NCBI RefSeq assembly: GCF_000982955.1
Contig: NZ_KQ058870.1
Coordinates: 1 to 64,000 of the forward strand
Source: Micromonospora sp. HK10
Lineage (GTDB): Bacteria > Actinomycetota > Actinomycetes > Mycobacteriales > Micromonosporaceae
Length of the DNA stretch: 64,000 nt
Direction: 5' to 3'
Part shown: positions 22,375 to 30,999 of the stretch, one piece after another
Layout of the letters: each line of letters starts with the position of its first letter
Position numbering within the stretch: position 1 is the first letter of the stretch
Position numbers and translations under genes: made by a program
Notes under the pieces: generated by a model
What the model was told of the DNA's origin: nothing
Databases searched by the model: none
The model's input: only the letters and a program-made list of their open reading frames with translations

Positions 22375-22608
22375 TTACAGGCGCACCACCGAACACGTGA
22401 GGGTGCGGGTGATGCCGGGCACCATCTGCACCTTGCTGACGATGAGTTTGCCGAGCTCGTCGACGGTGTTCGCCTCGGTGAGCACCACCACGTCGTACGG
22501 CCCGGTGACGGCGTCGACCCGCACCACGCCGGCAAGGTCCGCGATCAGTCCGGCCACGTCACGCGCCCGACCGACCTCCGTCTGGATGAGGATGTACGCC
22601 TGTACCAC
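22375..22608 (-). CDS. Lrp/AsnC-type ligand-binding (RAM) domain protein
   Basis: A 77-residue stand-alone RAM domain without a DNA-binding part: AYILIQTEVGRARDVAGLIADLAGV...GPYDVVVLTEA...ITRTLTCSVVRL. Such domains oligomerise and bind amino acids; stand-alone forms are thought to modulate full Lrp regulators or act as sensors. It is the first gene of a pair with DUF3515 and divergent from thiL. Confidence 0.92.
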   Translation of the reverse strand: MVQAYILIQTEVGRARDVAGLIADLAGVVRVDAVTGPYDVVVLTEANTVDELGKLIVSKVQMVPGITRTLTCSVVRL

Positions 22609-22770
22609 GACTCGACCTCCGTCCGTCGCCGCCTGGGGCGGCCCGAAGGGTGAAACTACCGTACGGAACAGGCGTGATCCCTATCGGTCGCCGTCCGGAC
22701 GCGGTGAGCGAGCACACGCCGGGTGATGGTGGGGGTACTGCGGATCGTGCGAGCGCGACGAGAGGACGGC

Positions 22771-23718
22771 ATGACAGTCGCGGGTGTCGGAGAGTTCGGG
22801 CTGATCGACCGGGTCACCGCCCGGCTGACGTACGGGGAGAGCTGCCTGCTCGGCCCCGGGGACGACGCCGCGGTGGTCGCCGCCCCGGACGGGCGGGTGG
22901 CGGCCTCCACCGACGTGCTGGTCGAGGGGCGGCATTTCCGGCGGGACTGGTCCGGCGCGCGGGACGTCGGGCACCGGGCGGCCGCCGCCAACCTGGCCGA
23001 CATCGCGGCCATGGGTGCCACCCCGACCGCCCTGCTGGTGGCGCTCTGCATGCCGGCCGAGCTGGACCCCGCCTGGGCGGAGGAACTGGCCGACGGGCTC
23101 GCCGCCGAGGCGGCCCTGGTCGGCGCGAGCGTGGTCGGCGGCGACATGTCCGCCAGCCCCACCCTGACCATCGCGGTGACCGCCCTGGGCGACCTGGGCG
23201 GCCGGCCACCGGTGGTCCGTTCCGGCGCCCGCCCGGGCGACGTGGTGGCGCTGGCCGGGCGGACCGGCTGGGCGGCGGCCGGCTTCACCGTGCTGTCCCG
23301 GGGGTTCCGGACGCCCCGGCTGCTGGTCGAGGCGTTCCGCCGCCCCGAGGTGCCCTACCCGGCCGGTCCGGAGGCCGCCCGCGCCGGCGCCACCGCCATG
23401 ATCGACGTCTCGGACGGGCTGCTGGCCGACCTGGGACACGTCGCCACCGCCAGCGGGGTGGCGATCGACCTGACCCGGGACGCCTTCGAGGTGCCCCGGC
23501 AGATGCGGGACGCCGCGCAGGCGCTCGGCGTCGACCCGTACTCCTGGATCCTGGCCGGCGGCGACGACCACGCCCTGGCGGCGACCTTCCCGGCGACGGC
23601 GACCCTGCCGGCGGGCTGGCGGCCGATCGGGCGGGTCGCCGAGGGCGCCGGGATGACCGTGGACGGGGTCACCCCCTCCGGACCGGGCGGCTGGGACCAC
23701 TTCCGCCGGGCGGAGTGA
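22771..23718 (+). CDS. thiL: Thiamine-monophosphate kinase
   Basis: ThiL, 315 residues, phosphorylates thiamine monophosphate to the diphosphate. The N-terminal GEFGLIDRV, metal-binding LGPGDDAAVV, ASTDVLVEGRHF and later MIDVSDGLLADLGH and GGDDHAL motifs are all present. The ATG at 22771 has GAGGAC close upstream; the longer frame from 22723 is unlikely. No TPP riboswitch was recognised upstream. Confidence 0.96.
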   Translation: MTVAGVGEFGLIDRVTARLTYGESCLLGPGDDAAVVAAPDGRVAASTDVLVEGRHFRRDWSGARDVGHRAAAANLADIAAMGATPTALLVALCMPAELDPAWAEELADGLAAEAALVGASVVGGDMSASPTLTIAVTALGDLGGRPPVVRSGARPGDVVALAGRTGWAAAGFTVLSRGFRTPRLLVEAFRRPEVPYPAGPEAARAGATAMIDVSDGLLADLGHVATASGVAIDLTRDAFEVPRQMRDAAQALGVDPYSWILAGGDDHALAATFPATATLPAGWRPIGRVAEGAGMTVDGVTPSGPGGWDHFRRAE

Positions 23719-23769
23719 TCTGCGTCCGACCTGGGGCCGGCGGGCCCCGGGCCGGGCCGGACCCGGTCG

Positions 23770-23775
23770 TACCCT
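23770..23775 (+). promoter_or_regulatory. Leaderless -10 (TACCCT) of the GNAT gene
   Basis: TACCCT is 6 nt before GTG 23782. Confidence 0.5.
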
Positions 23776-23781
23776 GCACTC

Positions 23782-24249
23782 GTGAGCGAGATCGAGATCC
23801 AGGTGCGGCGCTTCGACGCCGCCGAGTCGCAGGCGCTGATCCGGGCCGCCCTGGCCGACCTGGGCCAGCGGTACGGCGGCAGCGGCGACGAGACGCCGGT
23901 CGACGCGGCGGAGTTCGAGCCCCCGGCGGGCACCTTCCTGGTGGCCTACCTCGACGGGCGGCCGGTGGGGTGCGGCGGCTGGCGCAGCCACGGCGACGAC
24001 GGCGAGACCGCCGAACTGAAGCGGATGTACACCGCGCCGGCGGCCCGCGGCCGGGGCGTGGCCCGTTCGGTGCTGGCCGCGGTCGAGCGGTCGGCGCGGG
24101 AGCAGGGCCGCAAGCGGATCATCCTGGAATGCGGCGACCGGCAGCCCGAGGCCCTCGCCCTGTACACGGCGGCCGGCTACGAGCCGATCCCGAACTTCGG
24201 CTTCTACCGGAACGAACCCGGCTGCCTCTCCTTCGCCCGCCCCCTCTGA
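23782..24249 (+). CDS. GNAT-family N-acetyltransferase
   Basis: A 155-residue acetyltransferase. The acetyl-CoA-binding motif A is clear (LKRMYTAPAARGRGVARSVL), followed by KRIILECGDRQPEALALYTAAGYEPIPNFGFY. The substrate is not predictable from sequence. It starts with GTG at 23782, with no Shine-Dalgarno sequence but a TACCCT hexamer 6 nt upstream, so leaderless translation is likely. It is independent of thiL, which ends 63 bp before. Confidence 0.9.
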   Translation: MSEIEIQVRRFDAAESQALIRAALADLGQRYGGSGDETPVDAAEFEPPAGTFLVAYLDGRPVGCGGWRSHGDDGETAELKRMYTAPAARGRGVARSVLAAVERSAREQGRKRIILECGDRQPEALALYTAAGYEPIPNFGFYRNEPGCLSFARPL

Positions 24250-24282
24250 CCGCGCCCCGCCCCGCCCGTCGGGCGGTGATCC

Positions 24283-24470
24283 CCCCGTCCCGTGCCGGCG
24301 GACCCCCCGTCCCGTGTCGGCGGACCCCGCCGTCTCGGGTCGGCGGACCCCGCCGTCTTGAGTCGGCGGACCCCGCCGTCTCGGGTCGGCGGTGATCCCC
24401 GTCCCGTGTCGGCGGACCCCGCCGTCTCGTATCGGCGGTGATCCCCGTCCCGTGTCGGCGGTGATCCACC
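24283..24470. repeat. ~23-bp tandem array
   Basis: About eight units built from GGCGGACCCCGCCGTCTCGG, some carrying the variant GTGATCCCCGTCCCGTGTC. It lies between the convergent GNAT and rpmB genes. Confidence 0.85.
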
Positions 24471-24527
24471 CGGGATGCGGCAGGTTGTGGTCTCCCGGCC
24501 CGCGCAGGCCCCGGTTTGCCGCAATCC
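24471..24527. repeat. Dispersed palindromic element, copy A
   Basis: The ends GGATGCGGCA and TGCCGCAATCC are inverted. Read on the minus strand it contains TTGCGGCAAACCGGGG (24509-24524), identical over 16 bp to a second copy at 49824-49839, with further similarity at the other end (GACC...CTGCCGCA). Both copies lie between convergent genes. Confidence 0.7.
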
Positions 24528-24593
24528 GTGGGGTGGGTGGGCCCGACGCGAGCCGGGTGGGTCGATGTGAGCCGGGTGGCGGGGACGACGAAA

Positions 24594-24621
24594 GCCGGCG
24601 GGCCCTGGAAGGGCCGCCGGC
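24594..24621 (-). terminator. rpmB terminator hairpin
   Basis: A 12-bp stem (GCCGGCGG-GCCCT with one bulged base) and GGA loop, about 33 bp beyond the rpmB stop codon. Confidence 0.75.
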
Positions 24622-24654
24622 ATCCGACGAGTGTGGGTGGCGGGGGCTACCGCG

Positions 24655-24846
24655 TCAGGCGCGGGTGACCTTGCCGGCCTTGATGCACGAGGTGCAGACC
24701 TGCAGCTTCTTGGTGGTGCCGCCACCAGCCGGGGTACGCACCGACTGGATGTTCGGGTTCCAGCGGCGGTTGGTCTTCTTCTTGGACCAGGGCACGTTGT
24801 GGCCGAAGCCCGGCCCCTTGCCACAGACGTCGCACACGCTAGCCAC
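24655..24846 (-). CDS. rpmB: 50S ribosomal protein L28, zinc-binding type
   Basis: L28, 63 residues, complete. Two CxxC pairs (VCDVCG near residue 5, CTSC near residue 52) mark the zinc-containing C+ form; zinc-free paralogues in actinomycetes are induced by zinc shortage. The GTG start at 24846 follows AGGAG by 7 nt. A promoter with TAACCT (24911-24916, minus strand) lies about 65 bp upstream. The gene is divergent from the DAK2-family kinase. Confidence 0.97.
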   Translation of the reverse strand: MASVCDVCGKGPGFGHNVPWSKKKTNRRWNPNIQSVRTPAGGGTTKKLQVCTSCIKAGKVTRA

Positions 24847-24901
24847 GGGATACTCCTGGGATTGATACGTTCATGAGGTCGCCGCCAGGCGCAGCCCGGG
24901 C

Positions 24902-24916
24902 AACCTGGCCAGGTTA
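24902..24916 (-). promoter_or_regulatory. rpmB promoter with overlapping palindrome
   Basis: The -10 TAACCT (minus strand) overlaps the perfect 14-bp palindrome AACCTGGCCAGGTT at 24902-24915. Nothing else was found in the remaining 240 bp up to the next promoter. Confidence 0.45.
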
Positions 24917-25144
24917 CCCGATGACCGCCCCGTCCGCCCAACCGGCCCGACCGGCGGCTCGGGCTCCAGACGCCAGCGGCACCGGGAGGGAGCCGCCCAG
25001 ACCCGCGTGCACGAGGCGTCGGACCCGCCGAGCGGGCGGTGGCGGGCGGGAAGGCGGCAAGCGTACCGGTGCGGGCGGGCGACGCTGATCCGGCCCGGCG
25101 GCCGGACACGCCGGGCGACCCCGGCGGGTGTCGGTCCGCGCCAG

Positions 25145-25150
25145 TAGGCT
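25145..25150 (+). promoter_or_regulatory. Leaderless -10 (TAGGCT) of the DAK2 gene
   Basis: TAGGCT is 7 nt before GTG 25158. Confidence 0.6.
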
Positions 25151-25157
25151 TCCCGAC

Positions 25158-26780
25158 GTGCTGGACACCCTGGACGCGGCCGCGGTGCGCCGGTGGTGCG
25201 CGAGCGGGCTGGCCGCCCTCCAGCGCCACCAGGGCGAGATCGACGACCTGAACGTCTACCCGGTCCCGGACGGCGACACGGGCACCAACCTGGTGCTCAC
25301 CCTCACCTCCGCCCAGCAGGCCCTCGCCATGGACCTGGGCACCCTCCCGGAGGACGGGCACACCCCGCACGGGCACGCGCTGCGGCTGATGGCCCGGGGC
25401 GCGCTGCTCGGCGCCCGCGGCAACTCCGGGGTGATCCTGTCGCAGATCCTGCGCGGCCTGGCCGACACCCTGGCCGCCGCGCCCGCGGTCCGCGGCCGGC
25501 AGCTCGCCGCCGCGCTGTCCGGCGCGGCCGCCGCCGCGTACGCCGCGGTCGCCCAGCCGGTCGAGGGCACCCTGCTCAGCGTGGTGGCCGCCGCGGCGCG
25601 CGCCGCCGAACAGGCGGACAGCGACGACCTGCGCGCGGTGTGCCGGGCCGCGTCGGCGGCGGCGGCGACCGCGCTGGCGCGTACCCCTGAGCAGTTGCCC
25701 GCGCTGGCCCGCGCCGGCGTGGTGGACGCGGGCGGGCGGGGTCTCTGCGTGCTGCTGGACGCGCTGGTGGAGGTGGTCACGGGGGAGAGCCCGCGGCCGC
25801 CGGCCGTGCCGTCGCCGGCGGTCCGCCCGCCGGCCGCCGCCGTGCGCGAGTCCGGCTCCCCGGAGTACGCCTACGAGGTGCAGTACCTGCTCGACGCCAC
25901 GGACGAGGCGGTGGGCCGGCTCCGCGCCCAGCTGGACGCGCTCGGCGACTCCCTGGTGATCGTCGGGGACGGCGGCCCGGGCGGCGGCACCTGGAACGTG
26001 CACGTGCACGTCAACGACGTCGGCGCGGCGATCGAGGCGGGGGTGGTGGCCGGCCGGCCGCACCGGATCACCGTGACCCGCTTCGCCGACCAGCCGGCGC
26101 CGGCCGCCGCCCAGGCGGCGTGGCGGCCCGACGGCCGGGCGGCCGTGGTGGTGGCCACCGGTGCCGGCATCGCCGAGCTCTTCGCCGGGGAGGGGGCCGT
26201 CGTGGTGCCGGCCAACCCGTCCACCGGCGAGCTGCTCGACGCGGTACGGGCCACCGGGGCGGCCCGGGTGGTGGTGCTGCCGAACGACCCGAACACCCAG
26301 TCGGTGGCGAGCGCGGCCGCGCGGGAGGCGCACGGGCTCGGGGTGAAGGTGAGCGTGGTGCCGACCCGCTCGCCCGTGCAGGCCCTGGCGGCGCTGGCCG
26401 TCCGCGACCCGCAGCGGCGCTTCGAGGACGACGTGATCGCCATGGCCGAGGCGGCCGGTGCCTGCCGGTACGCCGAGGTCTGCCACGCCAGCAAGGAGGC
26501 CCTCACCGTGGCCGGCCCGTGCCGCCCCGGCGACGTGCTGGCCCTGGTCGAGGGGGAGGTGCACCTGATCGGGCAGGATCTGCTGGACACCTGCACCGCC
26601 GTGGTCGACCGGATGCTCGGCGGCGGCGGCGAGCTGGTCACCCTGCTCTGCGGGGCGGATGCCCCGACGGGGCTGGCCGAGCGGGTGCGCGAGCACGTCG
26701 AACGGTCCTGGCCGTTCGTCGAGGTGCAGGCGTACGAGGGCGGCCAGCCGCACTACCCGCTCCTGCTGGGGGTCGAATGA
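25158..26780 (+). CDS. DAK2/FakA-like kinase (DhaL domain protein)
   Basis: About 540 residues. The N-terminal ~200 residues are a DhaL/DAK2 ATP-binding domain with metal-binding NVYPVPDGDTGTN and GARGNSGVILSQI. The middle and C-terminal domains match the YloV/FakA type. In Firmicutes FakA phosphorylates fatty acids held by FakB (DegV); whether the actinobacterial protein does so is uncertain, and no degV is in the window. The rpmB-DAK2-recG order is conserved in actinobacteria. GTG at 25158 is chosen from the leaderless promoter spacing; the frame also opens at 25128. It overlaps recG by ATGA. Confidence 0.9.
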   Translation: MLDTLDAAAVRRWCASGLAALQRHQGEIDDLNVYPVPDGDTGTNLVLTLTSAQQALAMDLGTLPEDGHTPHGHALRLMARGALLGARGNSGVILSQILRGLADTLAAAPAVRGRQLAAALSGAAAAAYAAVAQPVEGTLLSVVAAAARAAEQADSDDLRAVCRAASAAAATALARTPEQLPALARAGVVDAGGRGLCVLLDALVEVVTGESPRPPAVPSPAVRPPAAAVRESGSPEYAYEVQYLLDATDEAVGRLRAQLDALGDSLVIVGDGGPGGGTWNVHVHVNDVGAAIEAGVVAGRPHRITVTRFADQPAPAAAQAAWRPDGRAAVVVATGAGIAELFAGEGAVVVPANPSTGELLDAVRATGAARVVVLPNDPNTQSVASAAAREAHGLGVKVSVVPTRSPVQALAALAVRDPQRRFEDDVIAMAEAAGACRYAEVCHASKEALTVAGPCRPGDVLALVEGEVHLIGQDLLDTCTAVVDRMLGGGGELVTLLCGADAPTGLAERVREHVERSWPFVEVQAYEGGQPHYPLLLGVE

Positions 26781-29029
26781 CGAGCGAACCGAGCACGGTG
26801 GACACGCCGCTGAAGAAGCTGGTCGGCGAGCGTACGGCCAAGGCCCTGGCCAGCCACCTCGACCTGCACACCGCCGGCGACCTGATCTACCACTTCCCGC
26901 GCCGGTACGACGAGCGCGGCGAGCACACCGACATCCGCTCGCTGGACGTGGGGGAGCAGGTGACCGTGCTGGCCCAGGTGCAGCGCACCGCGGTCCGGCC
27001 GATGCGCCAGCGCCGGGGCAACCTGCTGGAGGTGACCGTCGGCGACGGGTCCGGCGGGGTGCTCACCCTCACCTTCTTCGGCAACCAGGCCTGGCGGGAG
27101 CGGGAGCTGCGCCCCGGCCGGTGGGGGCTGTTCGCCGGCAAGGTCACCGAGTTCCGGGGCAAGCGGCAGCTCAACGGCCCGGAGTACGTGTTGCTGGGCG
27201 AGGGCGGCGACGGCGAGGCGGCCGCCAACGAGGAGGTCGAGGAGTTCGCCGGCGCGCTGATCCCGGTCTACCCGGCCGCGGCGGCCGTGCCGACCTGGGT
27301 GATCGCCCGCTGCGTGCGGGTGGTGCTGGACACCTTCACCCCGCCGGCGGATCCGCTGCCGGCGACCGTGCGGGCCACCCGCAACCTGGCCGACATCGGC
27401 GCCGCGCTGCGCGAGATCCACCGGCCGTCCAGCAAGGAGGCGCTGTACCGGGCCCGGCGGCGGCTCAAGTGGGACGAGGCGTTCGCCGTGCAGCTCACCC
27501 TGGTGCAGCGCAAGCACCGGGCGGCGGCCTGGCCGGCGAAGGCCCGGCCGGCGCGGCCCGGTGGCCTGCTGGACGCCTTCGACGCCCGGCTGCCGTACGA
27601 GCTGACCTCCGGGCAGCAGGTCGTCGGCCGGGAGATCGCCGCCGACCTGGCCACCGCGCACCCCATGCACCGGCTCCTCCAGGGCGAGGTCGGCTCCGGC
27701 AAGACCCTGGTGGCGCTGCGGGCCATGCTCCAGGTGGTCGACGCCGGCGGGCAGGCGGCCCTGCTCGCCCCGACCGAGGTGCTCGCCGCCCAGCATCACC
27801 GGGGCATCGTCGAGCTGCTGGGTCCGCTGGCGCAGGCCGGCGAGCTGGGCGCGGCCGACGACGCCACCCGGGTGGAGCTGGTCACCGGCTCGCTCGGCGC
27901 GGCGGCCCGGCGGCGGGCCCTCGCCGAGGTGGCCGAGGGGCGGGCCGGCATCGTGCTCGGCACCCACGCCCTGCTCTACGAGGGCGTCGACTTCCACGAC
28001 CTGGGCCTGGTGGTGGTCGACGAGCAGCACCGCTTCGGCGTCGAGCAGCGCGACGCGCTGCGCGCCAAGGCCGACCAGCCGCCGCACGTGCTGGTGATGA
28101 CCGCCACCCCGATCCCGCGTACGGTCGCCATGACCGTCTACGGCGACCTGGAGATCTCCACCCTGTCCCAGCTGCCGCAGGGGCGCTCGCCGATCGCCTC
28201 GCACGTGGTGCCGGCGGCGGAGAAGCCGGCCTTCCTGGACCGGGCCTGGCGGCGGCTGCGCGAGGAGGTCGGCAAGGGCCACCAGGGGTACGTGGTCTGC
28301 CCGCGGATCGGGGATCCGGGGTCCGGGGCCGGAGCGGCCAGCGCGGAGGCGCCGGACTCCGGACCAGGGCCGGTCTCGGACGAGGAGCCCCCGCGCGAGG
28401 ACGACAACGGCCGCCGGCCGCCGCTGGCGGTGACCGAGGTGGCGCCGCTGCTCGCCGAGGGACCGCTGCACGGGCTGCGGATCGGGGTGCTGCACGGGCG
28501 GCTGCCGGCTGACGAGAAGGACGCGGTGATGCGCGCCTTCGCCGCCGGGGACCTGGACGTGCTGGTGGCCACCACGGTGGTCGAGGTGGGCGTCAACGTG
28601 CCCAACGCCACCATGATGGTCGTGCTGGACGCCGACCGGTTCGGCGTCTCCCAGCTGCACCAGCTGCGCGGCCGGGTGGGCCGGGGCTCCGCCGCCGGGC
28701 TGTGCCTGCTGGTCACCGAGGCGATGGAGGGCTCATCCGCCCGGGAACGCCTCGACGCGGTGGCGTCCACCACGGACGGTTTCAAGCTCGCCGAACTGGA
28801 CCTGGAGCAGCGCCGCGAGGGCGACGTGCTCGGCGCCACCCAGTCGGGACGCCGCTCCCACCTGCGGCTGCTGTCCCTGCTGCGCGACACCGAGCTGATC
28901 CGGGACGCCCGCGCCGAGGCGATCGCCCTGGTCGAGGAGGACCCGGAGTTGGAGCGGCATCCGGCGCTGGCCGCCTCGGTGGCCGCGCTGGTCGACGAGG
29001 AACGCGCCGAATACCTGGAGAAGGGCTGA
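26777..29029 (+). CDS. recG: ATP-dependent DNA helicase RecG
   Basis: RecG, 750 residues, remodels stalled forks and Holliday junctions. The N-terminal wedge/OB domain is followed by helicase lobes with Walker A (QGEVGSGKTLVAL), DEQHRFG (motif II) and TATPIPRT (motif III); motif VI lies in HQLRGRVGRG. An acidic, Gly/Ala/Pro-rich insertion of about 40 residues (nucleotides ~28315-28430) interrupts lobe 2 between YVVCPRIGD and VTEVAPLL; actinobacterial RecG often has a variable loop here. Its ATG overlaps the stop of the DAK2 gene. Confidence 0.97.
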   Translation: MTSEPSTVDTPLKKLVGERTAKALASHLDLHTAGDLIYHFPRRYDERGEHTDIRSLDVGEQVTVLAQVQRTAVRPMRQRRGNLLEVTVGDGSGGVLTLTFFGNQAWRERELRPGRWGLFAGKVTEFRGKRQLNGPEYVLLGEGGDGEAAANEEVEEFAGALIPVYPAAAAVPTWVIARCVRVVLDTFTPPADPLPATVRATRNLADIGAALREIHRPSSKEALYRARRRLKWDEAFAVQLTLVQRKHRAAAWPAKARPARPGGLLDAFDARLPYELTSGQQVVGREIAADLATAHPMHRLLQGEVGSGKTLVALRAMLQVVDAGGQAALLAPTEVLAAQHHRGIVELLGPLAQAGELGAADDATRVELVTGSLGAAARRRALAEVAEGRAGIVLGTHALLYEGVDFHDLGLVVVDEQHRFGVEQRDALRAKADQPPHVLVMTATPIPRTVAMTVYGDLEISTLSQLPQGRSPIASHVVPAAEKPAFLDRAWRRLREEVGKGHQGYVVCPRIGDPGSGAGAASAEAPDSGPGPVSDEEPPREDDNGRRPPLAVTEVAPLLAEGPLHGLRIGVLHGRLPADEKDAVMRAFAAGDLDVLVATTVVEVGVNVPNATMMVVLDADRFGVSQLHQLRGRVGRGSAAGLCLLVTEAMEGSSARERLDAVASTTDGFKLAELDLEQRREGDVLGATQSGRRSHLRLLSLLRDTELIRDARAEAIALVEEDPELERHPALAASVAALVDEERAEYLEKG

Positions 29030-29214
29030 CCACCGGCCAACCCGTTCAGGGCAGCGCGGGCCGCGCGCCGGCGAGTTCGTCGCGCCGCAACGGTTAGTGA
29101 ATGCTGTGCCAGGCGCCGGTACGGCTCGATGGACAGCGCCTCGTGCAGACGTCGGCGAAGTGGCATCTTCGCCGGAGGCGGCCCGTGGCAGGGAGACCCG
29201 TGGAAGAGTGATTC

Positions 29215-29910
29215 ATGGTTGCTGGACTGAAGTACTTCGCCTTCTATGACCAACTCGGTTTCCAGGCCGGGAGGTCGACTTGGGCACGTGACCTGGAACG
29301 ATTTCGCGGCGCGGACAAGGATTCCGTCGTGGCGTACCTGCGGGCCGGGACGCCACTGGTGGTCGTGCCGGGCACGGTCGGGGACCCGATCGGTGGGTCC
29401 GGGATCCTCGTCCCGGGCGGCGGCAGTGTGCTGACCGATGGTGTGTGGGCCTGGCCGCTAATTGCCGCCGAATTGGTGGACATGTACGACATCGCGGTGC
29501 CCGAGTCCTTCCGTGATCGGATGACTACCGTGGATTTCGTTCCTCCTCGGCTCTCCGAGGAGGAGGTACGGCAGGTCTTCAGTGCAGCCGGAGGGTCCCT
29601 GAAGGTGAGTGCGGACGCGGACAGTTCCGGCTTCGAGGTCGAGCCGGCACTGATGATTCTCGACCTGCGTGTCCGGCAGCAGGGCGCGGTCCTTTGCACG
29701 GCCCGGGCGGTTGGCGGTCCGGTGGATCGGGGACAGGACCTGTGGACCGGTGCCGGCGTGCGGAGATGGAGGGTGGCCGGGATCACCCGGCGTGCCGAGG
29801 AGCTGTCCCATCTGCCGGACGGGGAGACCGCCCGGGTGACCCTGGAGGGCGCTGACCCGGAGGACGTGACGGTGGGCGCCCTGCTCCGGGCCGTACCCCG
29901 GAGGCAGTGA
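29215..29910 (+). CDS. Hypothetical protein, lower-GC accessory gene
   Basis: A 231-residue soluble protein without signal peptide or membrane segment. I do not recognise a domain. The N-terminal part (GLKYFAFYDQLGF) and a central block (GGGSVLTDGVWAWPLIAAELVDMYDIAVPE) look like an alpha/beta fold; the C-terminal third has beta strands. Codon choice is visibly less GC-biased than the neighbours, suggesting recent acquisition. It lies between recG and a serine hydrolase, in a segment not part of the conserved recG-rsmD order. ATG 29215 is preceded by GGAAGAG. Confidence 0.6.
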   Translation: MVAGLKYFAFYDQLGFQAGRSTWARDLERFRGADKDSVVAYLRAGTPLVVVPGTVGDPIGGSGILVPGGGSVLTDGVWAWPLIAAELVDMYDIAVPESFRDRMTTVDFVPPRLSEEEVRQVFSAAGGSLKVSADADSSGFEVEPALMILDLRVRQQGAVLCTARAVGGPVDRGQDLWTGAGVRRWRVAGITRRAEELSHLPDGETARVTLEGADPEDVTVGALLRAVPRRQ

Positions 29911-29956
29911 CGCGGGTCGACGAGATCACCGGCCCTCGCCGGCGGTCACCAGCGCC

Positions 29957-29962
29957 TAGGCT
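29957..29962 (+). promoter_or_regulatory. Leaderless -10 (TAGGCT) of the serine hydrolase
   Basis: TAGGCT is 7 nt before ATG 29970. Confidence 0.6.
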
Positions 29963-29969
29963 TCGGCGG

Positions 29970-30911
29970 ATGTCGACGTTTTCCCTCGAACGTGGTGTGC
30001 TCCTGCGGGCTCGGGGCGATGAGTCGCTGGTGGACGAGGTCACCGGGATGGCGGACGAGGCCACCGGCCTGCCCTGCGCCCGGGCCACCCGTTTCCAGAT
30101 CGCCTCGATCAGCAAGCAGATGGCGGCCGTGGCGGTGCTGCTGCTCGCCGAGCGGGGCGTGCTGCGCCTGACCGACCCGGTGGTGCGGTGGCTGCCCGAC
30201 CCGCCGCCGGCGTGGTCCAGCATCACGCTGCACCACCTGCTCACCCACAGCTCGGGTCTGGGCCACTGGCCCGAGTACCCGGCGGTCGACCTGCTCGGGC
30301 CGGCCGAGCCGGACGCCCTGCTCGCTGCGTTCGCCGCCGTGCCGCCACTGTTCCGGCCCGGAGCGGGGTGGCACTACAGCAGCCCTGGCTACGTGCTGCT
30401 GGCCCGGGCCGTCGAGCGGGCCACCGGCCGGTCGTACCCGGAGTTCCTCGCCGAGGAGGTGTTCGCGCCGTTGGGGATGGCGGGCAGCTTCGCCGGCCCG
30501 GGCGACGGCCGACCGGATGTGGCGATCGGGCACGAGCGCGGCCGGCCGGTGCCGTCGTGGGACCTGGCGACCGTGAGCATGGGCGCCGGTGACGTCTGGT
30601 GCACCGGCGCGGACCTGCTCACCTGGCTCGACGTGCCGCGTCGGGGACGGTTGCTCTCCCCGGGCTCGGTGGCGGCGATGGTCGCGCCGCAGGTGTCCAC
30701 GGGTCGGGCCGGCGACGCGTACGGATACGGGTTCTTCGTGGGGTCGCTGACCGGTCGGCGGGCGGTCCACCACTCCGGGGACAACGGCGGCTACAAGGCG
30801 TTCGCCGCCTGGCTGCCCGACTCCGACCAGCGGCTGGTGCTGCTGACCAACCAGGCCGAGGTGGACCCGGTCGCGGTCATGTCGGTGCTCGGCTCCGATC
30901 CGGCCGCCTGA
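29970..30911 (+). CDS. Serine hydrolase, beta-lactamase class C/esterase type
   Basis: A 313-residue penicillin-binding-fold hydrolase. The nucleophile motif SxxK is SISK (ASISKQMAAVAVLLLAE), the Tyr motif is WHYSSPGY, and the third motif is HHSGDNGGY. There is no signal peptide, so it is probably cytoplasmic and more likely an esterase or D-aminopeptidase than a beta-lactamase. The ATG at 29970 sits 7 nt after TAGGCT and has no Shine-Dalgarno sequence, so it is probably leaderless. A bidirectional terminator follows. Confidence 0.88.
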   Translation: MSTFSLERGVLLRARGDESLVDEVTGMADEATGLPCARATRFQIASISKQMAAVAVLLLAERGVLRLTDPVVRWLPDPPPAWSSITLHHLLTHSSGLGHWPEYPAVDLLGPAEPDALLAAFAAVPPLFRPGAGWHYSSPGYVLLARAVERATGRSYPEFLAEEVFAPLGMAGSFAGPGDGRPDVAIGHERGRPVPSWDLATVSMGAGDVWCTGADLLTWLDVPRRGRLLSPGSVAAMVAPQVSTGRAGDAYGYGFFVGSLTGRRAVHHSGDNGGYKAFAAWLPDSDQRLVLLTNQAEVDPVAVMSVLGSDPAA

Positions 30912-30947
30912 TCCGTACCTGTGGCCGCTGGGGTGCGTCACGAACGG

Positions 30948-30981
30948 CGAGGGCGCGCCGACCGGCTGGTCGACGCGCCCT
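30948..30981. terminator. Bidirectional terminator
   Basis: A 9-bp outer stem (GAGGGCGCG / CGCGCCCTC) stacked on a 5-bp inner stem (CGACC / GGTCG) between convergent genes. Confidence 0.85.
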
Positions 30982-30999
30982 CGGGCGATCCGGAGTGGA

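Noticed and set aside
22681..22770. TPP riboswitch before thiL
   Set aside because: No CUGAGA/ACCUGA-type core was found in the short leader.
24204..26753. 849-residue minus-strand frame opposite the DAK2 kinase
   Set aside because: It is a shadow of high-GC coding sequence: low-complexity His/Gly/Arg translation, no domain, spans the rpmB promoter and repeat array.
29030..29214. Transposase remnant on the minus strand
   Set aside because: The short LRRRLHEALSIEPYRR frame is suggestive but has no recognisable transposase motif or inverted ends; kept only as a hint of a decayed gene.
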